A DNA stretch of 64,000 nucleotides from CAWUEZ02 sp963921355 (GTDB taxonomy: Bacteria; Pseudomonadota; Alphaproteobacteria; Thalassobaculales; Thalassobaculaceae). Position numbers and translations under genes: made by a program. The stretch lies in assembly GCA_963921355.3 (NCBI GenBank), contig OZ001190.1:3472001-3536000 (forward strand). The letters are read 5' to 3'. Shown one piece after another: positions 55,136 through 64,000 of the stretch (position 1 is its first letter; the number at the start of each line of letters is the position of its first letter). The notes beneath the pieces are model-generated. The model made no database searches and had not been told where the DNA came from. It worked only from the letters and a program-made list of their open reading frames with translations.

Positions 55136-55438
55136 TCAGCCGGAGGTCGACTGGTTGATCCGATTCTTCAGGACATGGGACGGACGAAACACCAGAACCC
55201 GGCGTGGCAGGATCGGAACTTCCTCACCTGTCTTTGGGTTCCTGCCAATCCTCTCCCCCTTCTGGCGAACCGAGAAGCTCCCGAACGACGAGATCTTCAC
55301 CATCTCGCTACCGACCAGTGCATCGATCATCTCATCGAGGACCGATTCAACCAATTCCGCCGATTCGTTGCGGGAGAGACCGACTTCCTTGTAGACCGCT
55401 TCGCTGAGATGCGCCCGGGTGATCGTTTCGTCGGCCAT
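55136..55438 (-). CDS. ihfA: Integration host factor alpha subunit
   Basis: A 100-residue DNA-bending protein starting at ATG 55438 (MADETITRAHLSEAVYKEVG); the ribosome site is GGAGGGGG. The DNABII signature is VKISSFGSFSVRQKGERIGR followed by NPKTGEEVPILPRRV. It pairs with IhfB to bend DNA at recombination and sigma54 promoter sites, such as those served by NtrC. It lies 67 bp after fabH. Confidence 0.97.
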   Translation of the reverse strand: MADETITRAHLSEAVYKEVGLSRNESAELVESVLDEMIDALVGSEMVKISSFGSFSVRQKGERIGRNPKTGEEVPILPRRVLVFRPSHVLKNRINQSTSG

Positions 55439-55505
55439 GGGGACCCCCTCCATTGAGACGGAAGGGTAACCTGAACGCTTCCAACGGTCAATTAACTCGG
55501 GGATT

Positions 55506-56543
55506 TCAGGCGATTGGCGCCGCTTCCTCGTGTACTGCCTCTGCCACGGCACGCGACGACTGGGCCGGTACACCATAGCGAACCAGGCCGGCTCCCCAGG
55601 CCAGACCGCCGCCGATGGCCTCCAGCAGCAGCAGATCCCCGGCCTTGATCCGCCCATCCCGGACCGCCTCGTCCAAGGCCAGCGGCACCGACGCCGCGGA
55701 GGTATTGGCGTGCCGGTCGATCGACACGACCACCCGATCGGCGGGCAGATCGAGCCGGTTGGCCATGGAGTCGATGATGCGCCGGTTCGCCTGATGGGGG
55801 ATCAACCAATCGAGGTCCTTCGCCGACAGGCCGTTGGCCTCCAGCGACTCGTCGATGACATTGGCAAGCTTGGTGACCGCGTGACGGTAGACCTCCTTGC
55901 CGTTCATGCGCACGTGACCGACCGTCCGGGTCGATGACGGCCCGCCATCCACGTAGAGGATGTCCCGCTGGCGACCGTCGGTGTGCAGATGGGTCGACAT
56001 GACTCCCCAGCCACCCGAGGAATCCGCATCGACCGCCCGCAGCAGAACCGCTCCCGCGCCGTCACCGAACAGCACGCAGGTTGAGCGGTCATTCCAGTCC
56101 AAGATCCGCGAGAACGTCTCGGCACCGATCACAAGGGCGGTGCGTGCCTGTCCAAGCCGCAGGAAATTGTCGGCGACGGCGAGCGCGTAGATGAAACCGG
56201 CGCACACCGCCTGCACGTCGAAAGCACATCCGTTGTGGGCGCCGAGCGCCGACTGGATCTTCGTCGCCGTGGCCGGGAACGTGTCGTCCGGCGTGGTTGT
56301 CGCGACCACGATCATATCGATGTCCTCGCCTTCCAGACCAGCGGTCTCGAGCGCGCGGCGCGCGGCCTTGATCCCAAGGTCGGAGGTGAGTTCACCGTCA
56401 GCGGCGACATGTCGTTGTCGGATCCCGGTCCTCTGCTGGATCCATTCGTCGGACGTGTCGACCATCTTGGCCAACTCGCTGTTGCTCAGAAGCCGTTCCG
56501 GAAGATAGCCACCCGTCGCGATCATCAGGGATCGTTTGGTCAT
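55506..56543 (-). CDS. fabH: 3-oxoacyl-ACP synthase III
   Basis: A 345-residue condensing enzyme that starts fatty-acid synthesis. Catalytic Cys 114 in QAVCAGFIYAL, His in IPHQANRRI, Asn in RHANTSAASVPLAL. The N-terminus (RSLMIATGGYLPERLLSN) and TGIRQRHVA match FabH. It overlaps plsX by four bases. The C-terminal tail is slightly longer than usual (SSRAVAEAVHEEA). Confidence 0.97.
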   Translation of the reverse strand: MTKRSLMIATGGYLPERLLSNSELAKMVDTSDEWIQQRTGIRQRHVAADGELTSDLGIKAARRALETAGLEGEDIDMIVVATTTPDDTFPATATKIQSALGAHNGCAFDVQAVCAGFIYALAVADNFLRLGQARTALVIGAETFSRILDWNDRSTCVLFGDGAGAVLLRAVDADSSGGWGVMSTHLHTDGRQRDILYVDGGPSSTRTVGHVRMNGKEVYRHAVTKLANVIDESLEANGLSAKDLDWLIPHQANRRIIDSMANRLDLPADRVVVSIDRHANTSAASVPLALDEAVRDGRIKAGDLLLLEAIGGGLAWGAGLVRYGVPAQSSRAVAEAVHEEAAPIA

Positions 56544-57601
56544 GCCGTCGCCACCGCCTTCGGTTGGTGTTGCGGGCGATCAGTCCCCCCGCCCGTCAGT
56601 TCTTCTTTGACCTTCTCGAGGAAGCCATGCCGTTTCATATCCGCCGCGACGCCGATCGCGTTGGCGAAACCGAGCGCGTCGGTTCCACCATGGCTTTTCA
56701 CAGCGATGCCGTTCAGGCCGAGGAACATAGCTCCATTGTAACGGCGCGGATCCATGCGCTGGCGCAGTTGGCCGATCGCAGCGCGCGCCAGCAGGTAGCC
56801 CAGTCTCGACATCCACGAGTTCCGGAACGCGTCGCGCAGAAACTGGCCGATCAGACGAGAGGTTCCCTCCGCGGTCTTCAGCGCGATGTTCCCGGAGAAT
56901 CCGTCGGCCACGACCACGTCCACCGTCCCGGCCGGAATGTCGTCCCCCTCAACGAACCCATGGAAGTCGAAGGGCATGTCACCCATGTCCCGCAACGCCG
57001 CGGCGGCGTCCCGAATCGCCTCGTGACCCTTCTGCTCCTCGCTGCCGACGTTCAACAGCCCGACCAGCGGTCGCTCCAGGCCCAGGACCGTTCGCGCGAA
57101 AACCTGGCCCATGATCGCGAACTGGACGAGGTTGGTGCTGTCACAGTCGATATTGGCGCCCAGGTCGAGCATGGCGCTCTCGCCGCGCCGGGTCGGAAAG
57201 AACCCGGCAATCGCCGGCCGGTCAATTCCCGGTATCGCCCGGAGCACGAACTTCGCCATGGCCATCAGCGCACCGGTATTGCCGGCTGAAACGACACAGT
57301 CCGCGCTGCCGTCGCCAACCAGATTGATGGCCAACCGCATGCTGGAACCGCGCCCTTGGCGGAGCGCCACCGAGGGTTTGTCGGCCGCGCTCACCATCTT
57401 GGCGGTATGAACGATCTGGGGGTCGCGCGCCTTCAGCCGCTTCGTCTTGCGCAAAAGCGGGCGAATCCGCTCCTCGTCGCCGACCAGAATAAAGGTAAGA
57501 TCGGGATCGCGTTCCAAGGCGATATCCGCGCCTCGGATCACCATCTCCGGCGCCTTGTCGCCCCCCATCGCATCAAGCGCGATCGTCAGCCCCTTCGACA
57601 C
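56540..57601 (-). CDS. plsX: Phosphate acyltransferase PlsX
   Basis: A 353-residue enzyme making acyl phosphate from acyl-ACP. GTG 57601 (MSKGLTIALDAMGGDKAPE when initiated) is chosen; an upstream ATG adds a basic stretch with no ribosome site. Motifs: DAMGGDKAPEMVIRGAD, ASMRLAINLV-type core, VVADGFSGNIALKTAEGTSR. It overlaps fabH by four bases. The 179-bp gap upstream (57602-57780) shows no rpmF, which often sits there. Confidence 0.96.
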   Translation of the reverse strand: MSKGLTIALDAMGGDKAPEMVIRGADIALERDPDLTFILVGDEERIRPLLRKTKRLKARDPQIVHTAKMVSAADKPSVALRQGRGSSMRLAINLVGDGSADCVVSAGNTGALMAMAKFVLRAIPGIDRPAIAGFFPTRRGESAMLDLGANIDCDSTNLVQFAIMGQVFARTVLGLERPLVGLLNVGSEEQKGHEAIRDAAAALRDMGDMPFDFHGFVEGDDIPAGTVDVVVADGFSGNIALKTAEGTSRLIGQFLRDAFRNSWMSRLGYLLARAAIGQLRQRMDPRRYNGAMFLGLNGIAVKSHGGTDALGFANAIGVAADMKRHGFLEKVKEELTGGGTDRPQHQPKAVATA

Positions 57602-57780
57602 CCGTCGCCCTCTTCGTCGCCTCGCCAAACGGTTCAATGCGCCGCACAGTTGGGCACGCCTCCGAGCGTGCGGACTCTACAGTTCCGCGCCTCAGGCGTC
57701 GATCTTCAACACCGCATCGGCAGAAGATCAGCGGCAAGGGCGCGCTTTTTACGCCAGAACCAGCACTCCCGACAACAACG

Positions 57781-58341
57781 TTACCGTTTCTTGACACCCC
57801 TGTCTTTCAGGAGCGCAAGCTTCGCGAACGGAGAATCCTGGACATCGCTGTCCTCGGGCGTTCCCTGGGCGGCGGAAAGCCCCGGCTTGCGGGGATACGG
57901 GTCCAACGACACAGCCAGTGTCTGGGCCAGGACTTCATGCACATCCAGAATCCCGTCCAGCAGCGGCTCCGGCTCTTCGGAGGTCGGATCGACATCGACA
58001 TCGATGTCGTCATGTTCGGAGTCGGGCCGGTCGTCGAAGACTTCCGTGAACGCAACCTCGACCGTGCCCTCTATCGGCTCCAGCGACACCACGCACTCCT
58101 GGACGACCCGGGCTGTCAGGGTTCCCTTGAACTCGATCCAACCGGTGTCCCGACGGCGACGGACCGCCCCTTCGGCCCGGAAGACCTCAACCGCGGGCAT
58201 CCCGAGGCGTTGTGCGAGCGCGCCGCGCGTCTCGGCATCAGCATCGACCAGGACCGGCAGCGCCTGCAAGCCGATGCGGTCGACCGGAATCGCGGAGGGG
58301 ATCGGCGCCGAGCCTCTTGGATTCTCCCGATCCGGCGCCAT
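57781..58341 (-). CDS. DUF177 protein (YceD-like)
   Basis: A 186-residue protein. The family core is ARVVQECVVSLEPIEGTVEV with a cysteine, then a strongly acidic region (FDDRPDSEHDDIDVDVDPTS, then EEPEPLLDGILDVHEVLAQT), and the C-terminal DSPFAKLALLKDR. YceD family proteins are linked to 23S rRNA processing and fatty-acid/phospholipid gene clusters. Its stop abuts the start of the upstream chaperone by one base. Neighbours plsX and fabH fit the conserved cluster. Confidence 0.9.
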   Translation of the reverse strand: MAPDRENPRGSAPIPSAIPVDRIGLQALPVLVDADAETRGALAQRLGMPAVEVFRAEGAVRRRRDTGWIEFKGTLTARVVQECVVSLEPIEGTVEVAFTEVFDDRPDSEHDDIDVDVDPTSEEPEPLLDGILDVHEVLAQTLAVSLDPYPRKPGLSAAQGTPEDSDVQDSPFAKLALLKDRGVKKR

Positions 58342-58889
58342 TACGAAACCGAGTCCAGCGCTGGAAACCGGACATTCCCGCCGACCAGATCCGCGACCGG
58401 CTGCGCGGAAACCTCCGCCGCAGCGGCGCGGCAGTAGCGCGCGAGACGACCGGCCCCGGCCGGATCGGCGGACCCGGCGAAAACGTTGCGCGCCAACGCC
58501 GTCTCCAGGGCCCCGTCCTCCGGCGCGGCCAAGGCCTCCTCATAGGCTTGAGTGCGGCCGTAGAACGCCCGGACCATGTCCTTGACCTTCTTGCCGACAC
58601 TCCTGTCGCCGACCCCGATGGCGCGCAGCGACCGGTCCATGTCGTGAAAGAAGGTGTCGAACACCGCCTGCGCCATGTCGACCGCCGACTGTCCCGCATC
58701 GGTCGTCGACAACCGCCGGACCACCAGATGCAGATGCAGGACAACGAGATCGAAGCGCCCTTCCAGGTCGTCCTTGACGCCGAGTTCCAGGTAGAAGGCC
58801 GGGCTCCGCGCCTGCTCGACGATCCGGTCATAGAGCCGGGCGGCTGCCTGCTGCTTTTCATCGGCCTTGAAAATCCGTCCGAAAACCAT
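58341..58889 (-). CDS. Ubiquinol-cytochrome c chaperone (CBP3-like)
   Basis: A 182-residue protein starting at ATG 58889 after GGAGAG; a longer frame to 58964 overlaps the divergent bamE promoter. The CBP3/UPF0174 pattern is visible: ADEKQQAAARLYDRIVEQAR, RFDLVVLHLHLVVRRL, FDTFFHDMDRSLRAIGVGD, VGKKVKDMVRAFYGR. Members assist cytochrome b assembly in the bc1 complex. It overlaps DUF177 and is divergent from bamE. Confidence 0.9.
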   Translation of the reverse strand: MVFGRIFKADEKQQAAARLYDRIVEQARSPAFYLELGVKDDLEGRFDLVVLHLHLVVRRLSTTDAGQSAVDMAQAVFDTFFHDMDRSLRAIGVGDRSVGKKVKDMVRAFYGRTQAYEEALAAPEDGALETALARNVFAGSADPAGAGRLARYCRAAAAEVSAQPVADLVGGNVRFPALDSVS

Positions 58890-58963
58890 TTCTCTCCAAT
58901 GTGTCCGTCCGTTGATGACGATGGGATCGCGACGACGGACACGCCACCGACCCAGGATACCCA

Positions 58964-59416
58964 ATGACGATGCCTTTCCGATCGCTTGCTGTGCGCGTTG
59001 GCTTCGCGGCGATCAGCCTGCTCTTCGTCGCATGCGCTCCGCAGGTCGCGACCCACGGGAATCTGGTCGATGTCGACGACCTGGCCAGGATCGAGCCAGG
59101 GCGCACCAACCAGTCGACGGTCCTTTCGCTGCTCGGTTCTCCCTCCAGCCAGGCCAATTTCGGTGAGGCGACCTGGTACTACATCGGCCAGCGCACCAAG
59201 CGTCAGGCGTTCTACCGCCCCGAGAACATCGAAAGAAAGGTCATCTTCATTGACTTCGAACCGACCGGCACCGTCAAGTCGATCGGCCAGCTCGACCTTG
59301 AAGATGGGCGAAAGATCGTATTTGTCGACCGCGAGACTCCGACGGCGGGACAGCGGATCACCCTGCTCAAGCAGCTGGTCGGCAACATCGGACGCTTCAA
59401 TCCCGAAGAGGAATAG
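58964..59416 (+). CDS. bamE: Outer-membrane assembly lipoprotein BamE (SmpA/OmlA)
   Basis: A 150-residue lipoprotein: signal peptide with lipobox LLFVACAP (Cys at about 25), then the SmpA core GNLVDVDDLARIEPGRTNQS, VLSLLGSPSSQANFGEATWY and the later IDFEPTGTVKSI strand. It is part of the BAM complex that inserts outer-membrane barrels. It is divergent from the CBP3-like gene and convergent with hppA, sharing a bidirectional stem-loop. Confidence 0.95.
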   Translation: MTMPFRSLAVRVGFAAISLLFVACAPQVATHGNLVDVDDLARIEPGRTNQSTVLSLLGSPSSQANFGEATWYYIGQRTKRQAFYRPENIERKVIFIDFEPTGTVKSIGQLDLEDGRKIVFVDRETPTAGQRITLLKQLVGNIGRFNPEEE

Positions 59417-59440
59417 CCGCTACGGATCGGTCCAAGAAAG

Positions 59441-59468
59441 AAGGCCCCGCCGTCGCCGGCGGGGCCTT
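59441..59468. terminator. Bidirectional terminator between bamE and hppA
   Basis: A perfect 12-bp stem AAGGCCCCGCCG/CGGCGGGGCCTT with a four-base loop lies 25 bp after the bamE stop and 24 bp after the hppA stop. In the hppA direction a T-rich run (TTCTTTCTT) follows, so it should work best for hppA; the bamE side has a weaker run. Confidence 0.85.
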
Positions 59469-59491
59469 CAGTCATTTCGACGTCCAGCCGA

Positions 59492-61585
<2,094 letters not shown>

Positions 61586-61755
61586 GTTTGGAAACCCTTC
61601 CATCCGGTTAGTAAGCTACGGCGGTCACGGCAAGCCGTCGACCGCGGATAGCTCTTGGGAACTACATCGGCAGCGGGTGCACAGGTCCCAGTCCCCCCGC
61701 CACAAAGCGCGCGGAACATAGCAAATTTCCGCACCGGTTCAAGCGTCGGCGCGGC

Positions 61756-62943
61756 TCAGGCGGGCGCGGCGAGTCGACGGCTGCGATACCACAGAAGTGC
61801 GAGGCCGACGGCGATCGCCAACGGCAGGATCCCGAGGTTGACGGCTTGCCAGCCAAGATTGTGATTCACCGCGCCGGAAGCGAACGCGGCGAGCGTCGAC
61901 ATCGAGAACACCAGGAAGTCGCCCAGCCCCTGGACCTTGGCCCGTTCTTCCGGACGATAGGCCTGGGTCAGCAGCGTAGTACCGCCGATAAACAGGAAGT
62001 TCCAGCCGATCCCCAAAAGAACCAGGGCAGAAAAGAACTGCAGCATCTCGATGCCGCTCAGGTTGATGGCGACGGTCGCCAGATAAGCGAGCACACCGGC
62101 GAGCATCACCTGAACGACACCGAATCGTTGAATCAGCGAGCCGGTGAAGAACGAGGGAGCGAACATGCCGACCGCGTGCCACTGCACCACGAATGCGGCG
62201 TCCTGAAAGGCGAATCCGCAGTCCACCATCGCCAAAGGCGTCGCCGTCATGATGAAGGTCATGCTGCCGTAGCCGATCATGGCGCCGAACACCGCGACCA
62301 GAAACACCGGTTGCCGTACGATCTCCGCCAGCGGGCGACCGCTGCTCTGACGTTCTTCGGCGCTCGGTTTCGGGATTTCGACAAAAGCCAGGAATAGCAG
62401 GCTCAGGGCCTGGACGCAGGCAATGACGAGGAAGCTTCCGGCGAACAGCACCGGAGCGAACAGGTCGAATGACCATTTCGCGAGCTCCGGGCCGACCAGT
62501 GCCGCCACCACCCCGCCTGCCAGCACCAGGGAGATCGCCCGTGGCCGGAACGAATCCGAGGCCGTGTCGGCTGCCGCATACCGGTACAGCAGCGCGAAGC
62601 CCTGGAACACGCCGATCAGCATGGAGGCCAGGCAGAACAGCGGGAAATCCTGCTCAAAGATGGCGTACAGCCCGATCGTGGCGCCCGCCACGCCGATCAT
62701 CACTCCGGTGACGAAGCCAAGCCGACGACCGACATACCGCATGTACAGGGACGCCGGCATGGTCGCGAGCATGGTCGCCGTAAACTGCAGCGCCAGCGGC
62801 AGCGTTGCATAGGCCTGATCCGGCGTAAGCTCCTTACCGACCAGGGCTGTGACCGTCATGTTCATGGTCATCCCGGTCATCGCCAGGGCCTGGCAAATCG
62901 CGAGCAGGATGACGTTTTTGACCGTGGGATCCCGCACGGGCAT
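61756..62943 (-). CDS. Major facilitator superfamily transporter
   Basis: A 395-residue protein with about 12 helices. The loop 2-3 motif ASLYMRYVGRRLGFVTG (MFS signature) and the KNVILLAICQALAMTGMTMN start are clear. A charged cytoplasmic loop (EIPKPSAEERQSSGRPLAEI) divides the halves. The substrate is unknown. It lies 28 bp after the fliL-like gene in the same direction, with a 170-bp gap before hppA. Confidence 0.92.
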   Translation of the reverse strand: MPVRDPTVKNVILLAICQALAMTGMTMNMTVTALVGKELTPDQAYATLPLALQFTATMLATMPASLYMRYVGRRLGFVTGVMIGVAGATIGLYAIFEQDFPLFCLASMLIGVFQGFALLYRYAAADTASDSFRPRAISLVLAGGVVAALVGPELAKWSFDLFAPVLFAGSFLVIACVQALSLLFLAFVEIPKPSAEERQSSGRPLAEIVRQPVFLVAVFGAMIGYGSMTFIMTATPLAMVDCGFAFQDAAFVVQWHAVGMFAPSFFTGSLIQRFGVVQVMLAGVLAYLATVAINLSGIEMLQFFSALVLLGIGWNFLFIGGTTLLTQAYRPEERAKVQGLGDFLVFSMSTLAAFASGAVNHNLGWQAVNLGILPLAIAVGLALLWYRSRRLAAPA

Positions 62944-62971
62944 GACGGATCTCCGAAAGGATGCGAGGCGA

Positions 62972-63487
62972 TCAGCCGAGCGGGCGCTCGAACAGATTTT
63001 GGAACAGGATATCGACCACGTACCCGTTCCCTATCGTCTCGTCCAGTTTTGCAAGCAGCCGTTCCTTCAGGAACTGCCGGTCGGCGATGCCGGGTTCGAT
63101 GTCGAGTGACGCGAGCGCATGCACATGGGTCAGGATGGCGTCGATGATCCGGGGCATCTGCGCGGTCACGTAGGCCTGGCTGTCACCAACCTCGACTTCC
63201 AGCAGCATGTGGATGACCAGGAACCGGTCGATATCGCCATCCTCGAAGATCGGAATGGTCAGCGGCTCCATATCGATCAACGCCGTGTTCTCCGGCGGCG
63301 GGGGTTCCGTCGGTTCGGCCGGTTCCTCCACGGTCACGCCCAGCAGATTGCGGATTGGTGCCGGCACCAGGTCCGGCGCGAACGTGATGGCCCCGAAAAG
63401 GCCACCGCCCAGCAGGACGAGAACAACAACGATGATGATGACGAGCTTCACGGTTTCTGTTTTCCCGGACTGGGCGGCCCTCGGCAA
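62972..63487 (-). CDS. FliL-like flagellar basal-body-associated protein
   Basis: A 171-residue protein with one N-terminal membrane helix (KLVIIIVVVLVLLGGGLFGA), a Pro/Glu-rich linker and a periplasmic FliL domain (FLVIHMLLEVEVGDSQAYVT, MPRIIDAILTHVHAL, LKERLLAKLDE). The start is uncertain: TTG 63487 as given, or GTG 63448. FliL proteins tune the flagellar stator; no other flagellar gene is in the window. It precedes an MFS gene and follows thiL. Confidence 0.8.
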   Translation of the reverse strand: MPRAAQSGKTETVKLVIIIVVVLVLLGGGLFGAITFAPDLVPAPIRNLLGVTVEEPAEPTEPPPPENTALIDMEPLTIPIFEDGDIDRFLVIHMLLEVEVGDSQAYVTAQMPRIIDAILTHVHALASLDIEPGIADRQFLKERLLAKLDETIGNGYVVDILFQNLFERPLG

Positions 63488-63544
63488 GACCTTATCCGGG
63501 CGCCAGTGCCCCTGGAATGCCCGGCGCCCGAAGCTGCAAGACGG

Positions 63545-64000
63545 TCAGAAGTGCTGCCAACCTCCGCTCAACCCATCGAGCGGCAGTCCGTTGCGATCGA
63601 CGACAGCCACCCCGCTACCCGCCTCGACGCGGCCGATCCGATGGGCCGGCACGGCCGCCGCATCGCAGGCTTCGCCGATGCGCTCCGCGTCCTCGGGCGC
63701 CGCGGTGAACAGCAGTTCATAGTCATCTCCGCCTTCCAGAACCTGGAGAAACAGGTCGGGATCTGTGCCGACGGCGTCGCGAGCCGACGGCGAAAGGGGT
63801 ATCCGCGGAGCCTCGATGATCAGTCGGACTCCGGACGCGTGGGCGATATGGCCCGCGTCCTGGACAAGACCGTCGGAGACATCCAAGCCGGCCGACGCCA
63901 GCCCGATCAGTCTCTCGCCAAGACCGGTCCTCGGTCGGGGAACGCGGTAGCGGTCGATCAGATGGTCATCGGTATCGGTGATTCGACCGCTCAGGGCCTG
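63545..64000 (-). CDS. thiL: Thiamine-monophosphate kinase, C-terminal part (5' end outside window)
   Basis: The last 151 codons of ThiL run in from the right window edge and end at 63545. The visible motifs ASAGLDVSDGLVQDAGHIAH and VLEGGDDYELLFTAAP are diagnostic of the AIR-synthase-like kinase fold, and the frame is open to position 64000. It phosphorylates thiamine monophosphate to the diphosphate, the cofactor used by PdhA in this window. The truncation is due to the window end, not a mutation. Confidence 0.95.
   Translation of the reverse strand, partial: QALSGRITDTDDHLIDRYRVPRPRTGLGERLIGLASAGLDVSDGLVQDAGHIAHASGVRLIIEAPRIPLSPSARDAVGTDPDLFLQVLEGGDDYELLFTAAPEDAERIGEACDAAAVPAHRIGRVEAGSGVAVVDRNGLPLDGLSGGWQHF

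Noticed and set aside
63545..64000. Short thiL fragment as a pseudogene
   Set aside because: The frame is open to the window edge, so the truncation is due to the window.

Overview
The window is a stretch of GC-rich alphaproteobacterial chromosome, most likely from a member of the Rhodospirillales. The evidence is gene content and order: a GcrA cell-cycle regulator, the dusB-ntrB-ntrC-ntrY-ntrX-trkA block leading to hfq-hflX, a fused ispDF, a lipoyl-bearing PdhB in a pdhA-pdhB-pdhC-lpdA-lipA block, an ftsB/eno/kdsA/pyrG/secG/tpiA/ppiD/trpE run, and a thiL/fliL-like/hppA/bamE/CBP3-like/DUF177/plsX/fabH/ihfA/merR/tRNA-Pro run. Most of the window is housekeeping DNA with tight, often 4-bp-overlapping genes.

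Region by region. 1-7.2 kb: a possible ureide/amide catabolism operon (metallo-beta-lactamase fold protein, PuuE-like deacetylase fold protein, Asp/Glu/hydantoin racemase), then pepN, an SDR oxidoreductase, gcrA and a flavin reductase. 7.3-15.3 kb is accessory and visibly decaying. It holds a LysR gene with an in-frame stop, an intact NTF2-like secreted protein, a frameshifted quinone-oxidoreductase-like gene, a 136-bp tandem palindromic repeat, a RimK-like ATP-grasp gene, an AroE-like/BKACE pair, and an EF-hand/ECF-sigma/anti-sigma-like/metal-sensor-like cassette. In that cassette the EF-hand gene is frameshifted and the sigma factor lacks part of region 2. 15.3-31.2 kb: an IMPase-family gene, groESL with a CIRCE operator, hflX-hfq, a HAD phosphatase with a D-amino-acid transaminase-like gene, trkA, the complete NtrBC/NtrYX nitrogen-signalling block, dusB and a CcsA-like gene.

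31.3-51.1 kb: isoprenoid and phospholipid genes (ispDF, pgpA, pncC), a COQ10/RatA-like protein, the pyruvate dehydrogenase/lipoate block, ftsB with a striking GANTC cluster upstream, eno, kdsA, pyrG, secG, tpiA, ppiD and trpE. 51.1-54.4 kb is a second accessory island: an MFS transporter, a second array of the same 136-bp repeat in the opposite orientation, two orphan small genes and a class II aldolase-like gene. 54.4-64 kb returns to core genes, from tRNA-Pro to a thiL gene cut by the window edge.

Two themes stand out. First, a dispersed family of 136-bp tandem units, each folding into two long imperfect palindromes whose stems are kept by compensatory changes between loci. The two arrays found here lie at the edges of the two accessory islands. 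Second, DnaA-box and GANTC (CcrM-type) sites sit in front of cell-cycle genes: a perfect DnaA box plus three GANTC sites before gcrA, and six GANTC sites in the ~120 bp before ftsB. No CRISPR array, intact insertion sequence, prophage or known defence system was seen.
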